Position numbers and translations under genes: made by a program. Under the pieces are notes generated by a model that was not told the DNA's origin, made no database searches, and worked only from the letters and a program-made list of their open reading frames with translations. 64,000 nt of DNA from Tomitella fengzijianii (GTDB lineage: Bacteria; Actinomycetota; Actinomycetes; Mycobacteriales; Mycobacteriaceae). The DNA lies in assembly GCF_007559025.1 (NCBI RefSeq), contig NZ_CP041765.1, positions 2,848,679 through 2,912,678 of the forward strand, given 5' to 3'. This document shows positions 50,821 through 60,512 of the stretch, piece after piece. How positions within the stretch are numbered: position 1 is the stretch's first letter; each line of letters starts with the position of its first letter.

Positions 50821-53800
50821 TCACTCCTCTCCGCGCAGGCGGTACTCGCCGTCGCGGTTGAGGCGCGACTGCGGCTCGAGCAGCATCGCGGCCTCGTGCT
50901 CCTTGATGGACACCTTGCCGGTGGCCGAGCAGCCGAGCCCGTCGAAGCGCCGGCCCTCCGGGCGCTCGTACAGCTCCGCCCCGCCGACCATCGCCTGGGT
51001 GAGCCGGCGGGCGCCCGCCACCTGGCGTTCGGCCGCCTTGGCACGGTAGGCGTCCCGCGCGCCCTCCGGAAGCGAGGCGACGAAGGCCTCCGGGTGCGCC
51101 ACCGCGATGAGCCCGGCAACGTGCCCGAAGCCCAGGCTGGTGAGCAGCCCTGCCCGCAGCGGCATCTCGTTGCCGAAGCGCAGCGGCTCCTCCCGGGTCC
51201 ACACCAGGCGCGGGTACTCGGTGAAGGCGCCGTCGACGCAGTCCAGGCTGCGGTTGGGCGGCACGATGCCGGTTCCCAGCACCTGGCAGAGCCCGATCAG
51301 CTGGAACGCCGCCGCACCGCCCTTGGAGTGCCCGGTGAGCGTCTTCTGCGAGACGACGAACAGCGGGTTGCCCGGGTCGCGGCCCAGCGCGTCGGCGATG
51401 CGCTCGTGCAGCTCCGACTCGTTGGGATCGTTGGCCGCCGTGGAGGTGTCGTGCTTGGACACCACCGCCACGTCGTCCACCGTCAGGCCGACGGTGGCCA
51501 GCGCCTTGGCCAGCTGCGAGGTGCGGCCGCCGCGCGCCACGCCCAACGCGCCGATGCCGGGCGCCGGGATGGAGGTGTGCACGCCGTCGGCATGCGAACC
51601 GGCCCAGGCGACCACGCCGAGGACGGGCAGGCCCAGCTCGGCGGCGACGTCGCCGCGCGCCAGCAGCACGGTGCCGCCGCCGGCCGACTCGACGAACCCG
51701 CCGCGGCGGCGGTCGTTGGCCCGCGAGAAGCGGCGCGGGTCGATGCCCTTGGCCGCCATGGCCTCCGAGTCGGCGGTGGCGGACATGTCGCCGAACCCGA
51801 CGATGCCCTCGATGGACAGGTCATCGAACCCGCCGGCCACCGCGAAGTCGGCCTTGCCCAGCCGGATCTTGTCGACGCCCTCCTCGACGGACACCGCGGC
51901 CGTGGCGCAGGCCGCCACCGGGTGCACCATGGCGCCGTAGCCGCCGACGTACGACTGCACCACGTGCGCGGCGATGACGTTCGGCAGCGCCTCCTGCAGC
52001 GTGTCGTTGGCGTGCGGCTCGCCCAGCAGGTTGTCCACGTACAGCGCGCGCATGGAGGTCATGCCCCCCATGCCGGTGCCCTGCGTGTTGGCGACCTGAG
52101 TGGGGTGCACCCAGCGCAGCAGCTCGGCCGGGCTGAAGCCCGCGGACAGGAACGCGTCCACGGTGCACACCAGGTTCCACTGGGCCACACGGTCGATGGC
52201 GCCGGCCATGTCCGCGGGGATGCCCCACACGGTGGGGTCGAACCCGGTGGGGATCTGGCCGCCCACGGTGCGGGTGAGGTTCACCCGGCGCGGCACGCGG
52301 ATCTCGGTGCCGGCCTTGCGGGTGACCTTCCAGTCGCCGGTCTCGGGCACCGACGCCATGGTGGTGCGCTCCGGGTCCGCGTCGACGAACGCCCGCGCCT
52401 CGGACTCGGACGACACCGTGAAGGTGAGGTCCTTGTCCAGGAACACCGACGTGAGCAGCGGCGAGGTCTGGTCGACCATCGCGCCCTCGTCGTCGAAGAG
52501 CCGGATGCCGCAGCGCTCGACGACGGCGTCGTGGTAGCGCTCCCAGATCTCCGCCTCGGGGACCTGGTCGCCGGACTCGGCGTCGTACCAGCCCGCCTTG
52601 GGGGTGGTCTCCCAGGTGACCATCCCGGTGCTCCAGGCCAGCTCGAGCACGCCCGCAGGCGACAACTGCTCGTCCACCTCCATCTCGAAGCGGGTGCGCG
52701 CGGAGCCGTACGGCCCCAGCTCGCCCGCGCCGACGATGACCACCAGGTCCTCCGGCGCCGCGGTCACCTCGGGCCAGCTCGGCGCGGTGGCGGTGAGCCG
52801 CAGCTCCGGCGGGCAGGGCAGCGCGTCGATGGTGGCCTGGACGCTCGCGGCGAACGCCTCGGCGCCCGGGTCGCCTTCGTCCTCGGCGTCCCCCTGGGTC
52901 CCCGCCAGCTCGGCCAGGTCCAGGTCGGCCTCGCCGAGTCCGCCGGTGAGGTCCAGCGTCTGCGGCGCCTCGGCCGCCTGGCCGCGCGCCTCCTGCGACG
53001 CGGCGCCGAGAAGCTCCACCGCGATCTCGTCGGGCGCCCAGGTGCGCACGCCCTTGGCCTCGACCTGCTCGACCAGCGGGTCGTTGCCGCCCATCAGCCC
53101 GGTGCCGCGCACCCAGCCGATGATCGCGTGCACCAGCGTGACGCGCTCGCCCCAGCCGCGCTCGGCGTGCCAGCGGTTGACCAGCGCGTCGAGCGAGGCC
53201 TTGGACTCGCCGTAGGCGCCGTCGCCGCCGAACTTGCCGCGGTTGGGCGAGCCCGGCAGGACCACGTGCAGCCGCGAGGCGATGTCGTGGTCGGCGCCGA
53301 TGCCGGAGAGCCCGGCCACCAGACGCTCGACCGCCCACAGCAGCACGCGCATCTGCAGCTCGGACTTGGCGCCGGCGTCGCGCAGGTCCCCCACCACGCG
53401 GGGCGCGGCGAAGGGGAACAGCATGGTCGGCGTCATCGGATCCTTGATGACGGTGGCCTTTCCGCCGGCCGACTCGGTCTGCTCGGTGCCGATCCAATCG
53501 ATCAGCGCGTCCACGTCGGAGAACGAGGCCATGTTGACCGGCAGCACCCACAGTGCGGCACCCTCGCGGGCGCTGGTGCGGTAGAGCTCGCGGAAGTAGG
53601 CGAGCTTCTTCTGCGTCAGCGACGAGGTGGTGGCGATCACCGTGGCGCCGCCGGCGAGCAGCTCGCCCACCACGGCTCCGGCGATCGACCCCTTGCCCGC
53701 GCCCGTGACCACCGCGGTGTCGCCGGCGAACTCGCCGCTGCGCGCCGCAGTGCGCGGGGCCGCGGCGATGGCGGCGTACTCGGCGGCCAGGGAATCGCGG

Positions 53801-56800
53801 CCCTCGCGCTCGGCGCGGCGCCGCCACCAGTCGGCGTGCGCGGCCACGGACTCGTCCACGGTGGCGAACCCGTCGGCCAGCTCGCCGATCTCCTCGGCGG
53901 ACGCCAGCCACATCCGGGCCAGGTCCTCGCGGGCGCTGGCCCAGCGGTCGTCGAGCAGCACCGCCTTGCGCGCGTCGAACGCGGGCGCCACCTGGCGGGC
54001 CCAGTCGGAGCCCAGCTCGTTGGAGATCAGGTCGGCCAGCTCCGCCTCGGCCTGCTCGGCGTCGGCCAGCGCGTCGGCGCCGGGCTCCGCGATCCCGAGC
54101 TGGGCGAGGATCGTGCGCGCCGTCTCGGCGAGCACGCCCGCCGGGCCGGTGACCTTCTCCGCGAACTCGCCCAGCGCGGCCGAGTCCACGACTCCGCCGC
54201 CGGCCGCGGCGGCGGGCTTGCTCACGGCGACGCCGCGGGCCTCGCCCACGGCCAGCACCGCCGCGTCGATCAGCGCGTCGGCCGCGCCGCCGTCGGTGAC
54301 GGGGCCGTCGGTGAGCCCGCCCAGGTCGCCGCCGCGGACGGAGGAGCCGTCGCGGGTGCCCAGCGCCAGCATGGCGGTGACGTGGCTGACCCAGCCGTCG
54401 CCCAGCTCCCACTCGCCGCGCACGCGGTCGCCGATGTGGGCCGGGCGCTTGCCCGAGGGGCCGAACACGCGCCGCAGCTGGTCGCCGACCGCGTCGGTGA
54501 GCACCGGGCCGAACGGCTTGTAGGTGCGGGCCATGCCCACCACCGTGCTCTGGAGCTGCGGCATGGCGGCCTCGGCCGCGCCGTCGATGGCGCCCAGGTT
54601 GAGCTCGGCGCCCAGGTCCACCAGCAGCTGATTGCGGCGCGACGAAGCGCCGTCGGTGAGCGACTCGATGGTGTCGGAGCCGGTCATCTGGTCGGCGCGC
54701 AGCTTGGTCCACAGCGCGATGAGCGTGCGGGTGGCGTCGCCGGCCGTGAACGGGATGTCGTCCGGGCGCGGTCCGCCCGCGGGGGCCGCGGGGGCGGAGG
54801 CGGGTGCCGCCTCCGGGGCCGGTGCGGCGGCCGCCGACGCGTCGGCCGGCTCTGCGGCCTCCGTGGCTTCCTCGACGGGTTCCGGCTCGGTGTCGGTGCA
54901 CAGCAGGATCGCGCGCTCGCGCTCCGAGTTGAGCACCTGCGGCCCGGCGCCCACCTGGCCCGGCAGCTTGAGCGTCTGCGAAGCCAGGTTGGCGACCGTC
55001 GGCATGCGGCCCACGCCCACCTCGACGAACCGTTCCACGTCCAGGCCGCCGGTCTCCGCCTCGGAGAACAGCAGGTCCTGGGTCTCGATCCAGCGCACCG
55101 GGCTGGCGAACTGCCAGGCCAGCAGCTCGATCAGCAGGATGCGGGTGAGCGCCGAAGGGTTCGCCGCCCAGCTGTCGTAGTCGCCCAGCACCGCGTCGAG
55201 CGACTCGGCGGGCACCAGGTCACGGATCTCCTGGACGAACGCGCGGTCCAGCGTGAACGCCCGGGGCACCAGGTTGGGGACGTATCGCCCGACGAGAATC
55301 GACGGGTCGATGTCGTGCGGCACGAGCTTTTCGAGCGTCTGCCGGAACTCGGGGACCCCGCCCAGCAGCACCCGCGAGTGGAAGGGCACGTCGATGCCGG
55401 GCACCAGGATGAACGCCTTCTTGCCGCCGCGGGCCAGCCGGCGCGCGTCGATGTCGTCGGACAGGGCGTCCAGGCCGGCGACGGTGCCGGCGATCGCGTA
55501 CTGCGAGCCGCGCAGGTTGTAGTTGACCACCTGCAGGAACTCCCCGGACTCCGCCGCGATCCGTTCCACGTAGTCGGTCACGTCGTCGTCGGCGATGCCC
55601 GCCTGGGACGGCCGGATGGCGCCCAGCCGGTAGTCGCTGCGGCCCTCGGCGTCACGCGGGACCAGGTGGTGCATCGCGCTGCCGCGGTGGAACACCACCT
55701 CCAGGACGGCCTCCAGCGGCAGCACCTGGGCGACGGCGGCGAGCGCGTTGTACTCGCCCACCGAGTGCCCGGCGAACAGCGAGCCCTCGACGAACGCGCC
55801 GGCCTCGCGCAGTTCCGCCACCTGTGCGCACGCAAGGGTGGCCATGGCGACCTGCGTGAACTGGGTGAGGAACAGCACGCCGTCCGGGTGCTGGTAGGTC
55901 TCCCCCTTGGCGGTGAGGGCGGTGGGGTTGTCGCGCACCACGGCGAGGATCGAGAAGCCAAGCGCCGCGCGGGTGTGCTTGTCGGCACGCTCCCACACCT
56001 TCTTGGCGGCCGGCGAGGAGGCGCGCGCGTCCAGGCCCATCCCCTTGTGCTGGATGCCCTGGCCGGGGAACGCGTAGACGGTGCGCGGCGCCTCGAGCAC
56101 GCCGCTGGCGATCATGACCAGCTCGCCCTCGACGCGGCAGGACACCTCGATGACCTCGCGGCCGGCGTCCAGGCCCACGCGCTCCACGCGCACGTCGATC
56201 TCGGCGCCCGGGCGCACCGGCGCGAGGAACCGCGCGGTCCACCCGGCGAGCGGGGTGGGGGTCCACCCGGCCTGTTTCTCCGTGCCCTCGTACAGCGTGG
56301 CCGTGGCCACCTGCTGCGCCGCGGCCGACAGCCACATGCCGTGCACGATCGGCGCGCCGAGGCCCGCGAGCTTCGCCGCCGAGTCGGAGACGTGGATGGG
56401 GTTGTGGTCGCCGGAGACCTGCGCGAACGCGTCCATGGCGATGGGCGCCTGCACGGTCGCCTGGCGACGGCGACGGCGGGGGCTCTCGTGGACGTCGCCC
56501 GCCTTGCCGCCCGCACGCTGCGGGTCGGCCAGCTCGCCGCGACCGGCGCGCCCGCGGATGGCGAAGCGCTCGGTGAGCTCGGCGACGGGGGTCGATTCCA
56601 GGCCCAGGTCGCGCACGGAGCCGACGGCGACCTTCACCTCGACCACGCGGCCCAGGTCGGAGTCCGAGACCTCGGCCGCCTCGGCGCGGACGGTGAGGAT
56701 CGACGGCTCCCCGGGGAGCGCGCCGGCCAGGCCGATGGCGTGGTCCAGGTGGACCAGGTCCAGCATGCCCTCGATCACGGACGCCGAGTCCGAACCGGGC

Positions 56801-59800
56801 ACGCGGGCGGCGCCGATGGCCGCGAACACGGCCGGCCAGCAGGCGCCGACGAGCACGTCCGGCACGCCCGCGGCGCCCGGCGCGAAGTCGTCGGGCAGGC
56901 CCGCGGAGGTGACGCCGCCGTGGTCGGCGATCAGGTCGGGGGTCCACGCCAGGTTGATCCGGGCCACGCCGCCCTTCACCTCGGGCAGCTGCTGCCCGGC
57001 GGCCACGCCGAGCAGCTCGGACATCGCGGCCTCCGCGTCGTCCGCGCCGACCAGCGGGGTTCCGCCGTCAACGGTGCTGGCCGGCACGGTGATGCGGATG
57101 CGCACGGCCTGCTCGCCCACGAGCGGCACGGTGAGCAGCAGCGCGGCGCCCTCTTCCACGACGGCGAGTGTGGCGCCGGTGAGCGGGTGCTCGGCGCCGT
57201 CGCCGGAAAGCCGCCACTCGGACGGCGCACCCAGGCGGTGCACGGGGTTGATGGTGTGGCGGCCCGCCCAGCGGATGTCCGGCGAGGCCAGCACGAGGTC
57301 CACGGCGTCGGCCACCGCATCGCCGACGCCCAGGTGCCGGCGCGCAGGGATCGTCGCCGCGGCGCCGTCGCCGGCGAGCAGCTCGTCCGCGGTGGCCTTC
57401 TCGAAGCGGTCGAGCAGCTCGCCCACCGGCTCGTCGGCCCGGGTGATCCCGGCGACGGACACCGGGCCGGGGATGATGCACACCTCATCAGCGCCGTAGC
57501 GCGCGTCGTGGGCCTGCCACAGCGAATCGGACCGCCACCAGCGGCGCACGTCCTTGTCGATGACCGGAACGAAGTTCACCGGCTTGCCCGGCGTGCGGCA
57601 CAGCTCCACGAAGAACGACACGTCGGCCGGGTGCAGCAGCGTCGAGGTGGCCGCCGGGTACTGCGCCACCAGCGCGTCCACGGCGGCCTCCGGGGTGTCC
57701 AGCACCGCCGGGGCATCGCCGAACAGCGTGGGGATGGGCCCGTGCTCGACGGGGTTCAGGCGGGCCTCCGCGCGGCGCAGCATCTCACCGAAGCGGTCGC
57801 GCCAGGTCACGTCCGCCCACACCGAGCCGTCGTCGGCCAGGTCGTGGCCCATGGTCAGCTCGACGTAGCGGCGCAGCCACTGCTCGTACGGCATCGCGGT
57901 CACGTCGCCGAAGTACGGCTTGGCGGTGCCGGCCATGGCGGCGACGATCTCGTCGCGCCGCTCGGCCACCGCGTCGACGTCGCCGGCCACGTCGTCGAGC
58001 AGGCGGCCGCAGCGGGACGCGGCGTTGTCGATCTCGTGGATGTCAGCGCCCAGCTGGCTGCGGCCGGAGGCCATGCCGCCCTCCGCGCTGCCGGCGCCGA
58101 TCCACCCGGGCGTGCCGGGGGTCTCGACCAGCATCCGCTTGACCTCGGGCGCCGTGGTGGCCTCGAGGGTGGCCATCGCGGCGGTGCCGACGAGGATGCC
58201 GTCGACGGGCATCGCCGGGAATCCGTGCTGGGTGGACCAGCGGCCGGTCAGGTAGTCGGCGGCGCGCTCGGGCGTGCCGATGCCGCCGCCCACGCACACC
58301 ACGACGTTGGCGCGCGCCCGGAGCTCGCCGTAGGTGGTCAGCAGCAGGTCGTCGAGCTCCTCCCACGAGTGGTGGCCGCCGGCCTTGCCGCCCTCGACCT
58401 GCACGATGATCGGGTAATCGGGCACCTCGGCGGCGATGCGTACCACCGAGCGGATCTGCGCCACGGTGCCCGGCTTGAAGGCGATGTAGGGGATGCCGAT
58501 CTCGGCGCGTTCCTCGATCAGCGCCAGCGCGTCCTCGAGCTCGGGGATGCCCGCGGTGACGATGAGGCCGTCGAGCGCGGCGCCGGTGGTGCGTGCCTTC
58601 TGCACCAGCCGCTTGCCGCCCACCTGCAGCTTCCACAGGTAGGGGTCGAGGAACAGCGAGTTGAACTGGACGGCGCGGCCCGGCTCCAGCAGCGCGTTCA
58701 GCTCGTCGATGCGGTTCAGGAAGATCTCCTCGGTCACCTGCCCGCCGCCGGCCAGCTCGGCCCAGTGGCCGGCGTTGGCCGCGGCAGCGACGATGCGCGC
58801 GTCGACGGTGGTGGGGGTCATGCCCGCGAGGAGGATCGGGGAACGGCCGGTGAGGCGGGTGAACGCGGTCTCCACCACGACGCGGCCGTCGGGCAGCTTC
58901 TTGGCGGTGGGCGCGAACTGCGACCACGCGTTCTCGACCTCCGGCGCCGCGCCGGGGGTGAACAGGTTGCGCTGGCCGGCGCGAGTCGACGCCGGCACCA
59001 CGCCCACGCCCGTCCCCCGCACCACTCCGGCGGTCATGCGCGTGAGCAGGTCCCCGGGCCCCAGGTCCAGGATCCAGCTCGCTCCGGCGTCGACCGCGGC
59101 GTCGACCGACCCCACCCAGTCGACGGGCGCGACGAGGATCGAGTCGGTCAGGCGCGACGCCTGCTCGACGTCCAGTCCGCAACGCTCGGCCCAGTCGGCC
59201 ACCATCTGCACGGCTTCGCGCAGCTCGGGGTGATGGAACCCGGCCTCGACGGCCACGTGCTCGAACACCGGGGCGAAGGGCGCGCCGCCGGTGACCTTGT
59301 CCGCGCGCTCGTCCTTCTCCTGCGCGGCGATGCCCTCGCAGTGCATGCGCAGGCGGGCGAGGTGGTCGGGATCGCCGGTGAGCACGATGCGCCGGCGGCC
59401 GTTGCGGATCGCCAGCACGGGGCGGTCCAGGGTGCGGGCGCCGAACACCTCGGCCAGCGCGGCCTCGATGCGCTCGGGCTCCACACCGGAGACGGCCAGC
59501 ATGGGCGAGCGGTCGGTGGTTCCGATGAGCCCGCGGCGGCGCGATACGAGCGTCGCGGCGGCGCCGATGAGCTGGGCGAGCGCGAGCAGACGCGCGTCGT
59601 CACGGCCGCCGGCGGCGAGCGCGTCGGCGGCGAGGACGCCCTGTGAGTGCCCCAGCGTGGCGACGTTGTGCGCGCCGGTCTCCTCCGTGCGCAGGTCGAG
59701 GCCGTTCTCCGCCAGCGATCGCACCGCTGCCAGCTGTGTCAGCAGCACCCCGGGAAGCGAGATCGCCGCGGAGGTCAGCGCGGACTGGCGCGGACGCGTC

Positions 59801-60120
59801 GCCTCGATGCCCCACCCGATGGGGTCGAAGCCCGACGGGCGCACCACGAGCAGCTCGGAACGCACCGGGGCCAGGATCCGCTCGGACTCGTCGACGAGCG
59901 CCGTGAGCTCTCCCTCGAGCTGCGCGTCGGTGGCGAGTTCGGTGAGCGGGTCCAGCCAGGGCGCGCCCTGCCCGCCGAAGGCCACTGCATACTTCTCGCC
60001 GCCCCGGAGCCTGTCGGCGAGCGGCGTTCCGCCGCTGCGGGTCGCAGCCGCGCCGTCGGTCGCGGCGTCGGCTCCGGTGGAGTCGTCGTCGCGGCCTGAT
60101 CCGAATGCCTCGATGGTCAC
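50821..60120 (-). CDS. fas: Type I multidomain fatty acid synthase
   Basis: A single 3,099-residue FAS-I that makes C16-C26 acyl-CoAs for membranes and for mycolic acids. Domains in order, with approximate residues: acetyltransferase (GHSQGV near 157), enoyl reductase (about 470-640, GGKAGGHHSW), MaoC-like dehydratase (SGDHNPIHVS near 1236), malonyl/palmitoyl transferase (GHSVGEYNAL near 1452), acyl carrier region (near 1820, DGASSRRNQLLVDLG), ketoreductase (VTGAGKGSIAG near 2140), and ketosynthase (active Cys in VAACATAAVS near 2737; SKHDTSTAANDPNE and KTLTGHSKGGAA after it). The GTG at 60120 has AGAGGAA seven bases upstream. An Ala/Pro-rich linker lies before the carrier region. The upstream tandem sites at 60334-60367 may be FasR operators. 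Confidence 0.97.
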   Translation of the reverse strand: MTIEAFGSGRDDDSTGADAATDGAAATRSGGTPLADRLRGGEKYAVAFGGQGAPWLDPLTELATDAQLEGELTALVDESERILAPVRSELLVVRPSGFDPIGWGIEATRPRQSALTSAAISLPGVLLTQLAAVRSLAENGLDLRTEETGAHNVATLGHSQGVLAADALAAGGRDDARLLALAQLIGAAATLVSRRRGLIGTTDRSPMLAVSGVEPERIEAALAEVFGARTLDRPVLAIRNGRRRIVLTGDPDHLARLRMHCEGIAAQEKDERADKVTGGAPFAPVFEHVAVEAGFHHPELREAVQMVADWAERCGLDVEQASRLTDSILVAPVDWVGSVDAAVDAGASWILDLGPGDLLTRMTAGVVRGTGVGVVPASTRAGQRNLFTPGAAPEVENAWSQFAPTAKKLPDGRVVVETAFTRLTGRSPILLAGMTPTTVDARIVAAAANAGHWAELAGGGQVTEEIFLNRIDELNALLEPGRAVQFNSLFLDPYLWKLQVGGKRLVQKARTTGAALDGLIVTAGIPELEDALALIEERAEIGIPYIAFKPGTVAQIRSVVRIAAEVPDYPIIVQVEGGKAGGHHSWEELDDLLLTTYGELRARANVVVCVGGGIGTPERAADYLTGRWSTQHGFPAMPVDGILVGTAAMATLEATTAPEVKRMLVETPGTPGWIGAGSAEGGMASGRSQLGADIHEIDNAASRCGRLLDDVAGDVDAVAERRDEIVAAMAGTAKPYFGDVTAMPYEQWLRRYVELTMGHDLADDGSVWADVTWRDRFGEMLRRAEARLNPVEHGPIPTLFGDAPAVLDTPEAAVDALVAQYPAATSTLLHPADVSFFVELCRTPGKPVNFVPVIDKDVRRWWRSDSLWQAHDARYGADEVCIIPGPVSVAGITRADEPVGELLDRFEKATADELLAGDGAAATIPARRHLGVGDAVADAVDLVLASPDIRWAGRHTINPVHRLGAPSEWRLSGDGAEHPLTGATLAVVEEGAALLLTVPLVGEQAVRIRITVPASTVDGGTPLVGADDAEAAMSELLGVAAGQQLPEVKGGVARINLAWTPDLIADHGGVTSAGLPDDFAPGAAGVPDVLVGACWPAVFAAIGAARVPGSDSASVIEGMLDLVHLDHAIGLAGALPGEPSILTVRAEAAEVSDSDLGRVVEVKVAVGSVRDLGLESTPVAELTERFAIRGRAGRGELADPQRAGGKAGDVHESPRRRRRQATVQAPIAMDAFAQVSGDHNPIHVSDSAAKLAGLGAPIVHGMWLSAAAQQVATATLYEGTEKQAGWTPTPLAGWTARFLAPVRPGAEIDVRVERVGLDAGREVIEVSCRVEGELVMIASGVLEAPRTVYAFPGQGIQHKGMGLDARASSPAAKKVWERADKHTRAALGFSILAVVRDNPTALTAKGETYQHPDGVLFLTQFTQVAMATLACAQVAELREAGAFVEGSLFAGHSVGEYNALAAVAQVLPLEAVLEVVFHRGSAMHHLVPRDAEGRSDYRLGAIRPSQAGIADDDVTDYVERIAAESGEFLQVVNYNLRGSQYAIAGTVAGLDALSDDIDARRLARGGKKAFILVPGIDVPFHSRVLLGGVPEFRQTLEKLVPHDIDPSILVGRYVPNLVPRAFTLDRAFVQEIRDLVPAESLDAVLGDYDSWAANPSALTRILLIELLAWQFASPVRWIETQDLLFSEAETGGLDVERFVEVGVGRMPTVANLASQTLKLPGQVGAGPQVLNSERERAILLCTDTEPEPVEEATEAAEPADASAAAAPAPEAAPASAPAAPAGGPRPDDIPFTAGDATRTLIALWTKLRADQMTGSDTIESLTDGASSRRNQLLVDLGAELNLGAIDGAAEAAMPQLQSTVVGMARTYKPFGPVLTDAVGDQLRRVFGPSGKRPAHIGDRVRGEWELGDGWVSHVTAMLALGTRDGSSVRGGDLGGLTDGPVTDGGAADALIDAAVLAVGEARGVAVSKPAAAAGGGVVDSAALGEFAEKVTGPAGVLAETARTILAQLGIAEPGADALADAEQAEAELADLISNELGSDWARQVAPAFDARKAVLLDDRWASAREDLARMWLASAEEIGELADGFATVDESVAAHADWWRRRAEREGRDSLAAEYAAIAAAPRTAARSGEFAGDTAVVTGAGKGSIAGAVVGELLAGGATVIATTSSLTQKKLAYFRELYRTSAREGAALWVLPVNMASFSDVDALIDWIGTEQTESAGGKATVIKDPMTPTMLFPFAAPRVVGDLRDAGAKSELQMRVLLWAVERLVAGLSGIGADHDIASRLHVVLPGSPNRGKFGGDGAYGESKASLDALVNRWHAERGWGERVTLVHAIIGWVRGTGLMGGNDPLVEQVEAKGVRTWAPDEIAVELLGAASQEARGQAAEAPQTLDLTGGLGEADLDLAELAGTQGDAEDEGDPGAEAFAASVQATIDALPCPPELRLTATAPSWPEVTAAPEDLVVIVGAGELGPYGSARTRFEMEVDEQLSPAGVLELAWSTGMVTWETTPKAGWYDAESGDQVPEAEIWERYHDAVVERCGIRLFDDEGAMVDQTSPLLTSVFLDKDLTFTVSSESEARAFVDADPERTTMASVPETGDWKVTRKAGTEIRVPRRVNLTRTVGGQIPTGFDPTVWGIPADMAGAIDRVAQWNLVCTVDAFLSAGFSPAELLRWVHPTQVANTQGTGMGGMTSMRALYVDNLLGEPHANDTLQEALPNVIAAHVVQSYVGGYGAMVHPVAACATAAVSVEEGVDKIRLGKADFAVAGGFDDLSIEGIVGFGDMSATADSEAMAAKGIDPRRFSRANDRRRGGFVESAGGGTVLLARGDVAAELGLPVLGVVAWAGSHADGVHTSIPAPGIGALGVARGGRTSQLAKALATVGLTVDDVAVVSKHDTSTAANDPNESELHERIADALGRDPGNPLFVVSQKTLTGHSKGGAAAFQLIGLCQVLGTGIVPPNRSLDCVDGAFTEYPRLVWTREEPLRFGNEMPLRAGLLTSLGFGHVAGLIAVAHPEAFVASLPEGARDAYRAKAAERQVAGARRLTQAMVGGAELYERPEGRRFDGLGCSATGKVSIKEHEAAMLLEPQSRLNRDGEYRLRGEE

Positions 60121-60512
60121 GTGGGGTTCCTCTCCGTCGGCTCCGCGGCGGGCCTGGCGTGCGGCCGTGCGCGTGGTCTGTCGACATCCCGGACCCGGTT
60201 GCGGCGATGGCCTTCGCAGGGGCTGCGCTGCCGTCGCTGCCGCCCGTCCCCGCCCGATCCACGGCGATGTCTCCGTAGAGAAGATTGCCACAGAATCATG
60301 AGGGACCCCTCACGTTTCCCGGTGCAGTCGGGGTACCCACGAGTAGAAAACGGGGTACCAGCGGGTAGAAATCCGCTGATGTGCGGCGTTGGTCCACGCT
60401 GTGTTTTCAGTCACAATCTGGTCACGGCACGCGGCGCCCGGAGCATCGCGGCCGGAACAGGAATCAGGACATCCGACCAGCACAGACACCGTGCCGGAGG
60501 AGACGGACGACG
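60121..60512. other. Intergenic region upstream of fas
   Basis: A 392-base stretch without a credible gene. It carries the leader and promoter of fas on the minus strand, the tandem repeats at 60334-60367, and the 3' flank of the leftward MFS gene. No RNA gene or riboswitch is recognised. Confidence 0.7.
60334..60367 (-). promoter_or_regulatory. Tandem 12-bp near-palindromes, candidate FasR operator
   Basis: TACCCACGAGTA (60334-60345) and TACCAGCGGGTA (60356-60367) lie inside a nearly identical direct repeat beginning GGGTACC and ending GTAGAAA, with a 22-base period (two helical turns). Each half-site is an imperfect inverted repeat. They lie about 215-245 bases upstream of the fas start codon. 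FasR control of fas is known in mycobacteria; that these are its sites is inference. Confidence 0.55.

Noticed and set aside
50803..59646. An open frame of about 2,950 codons on the plus strand opposite fas
   Set aside because: It is antisense to a perfect FAS-I gene; long open antisense frames are expected at this GC content. Its product is low-complexity and rich in His/Gly/Arg with no domain.
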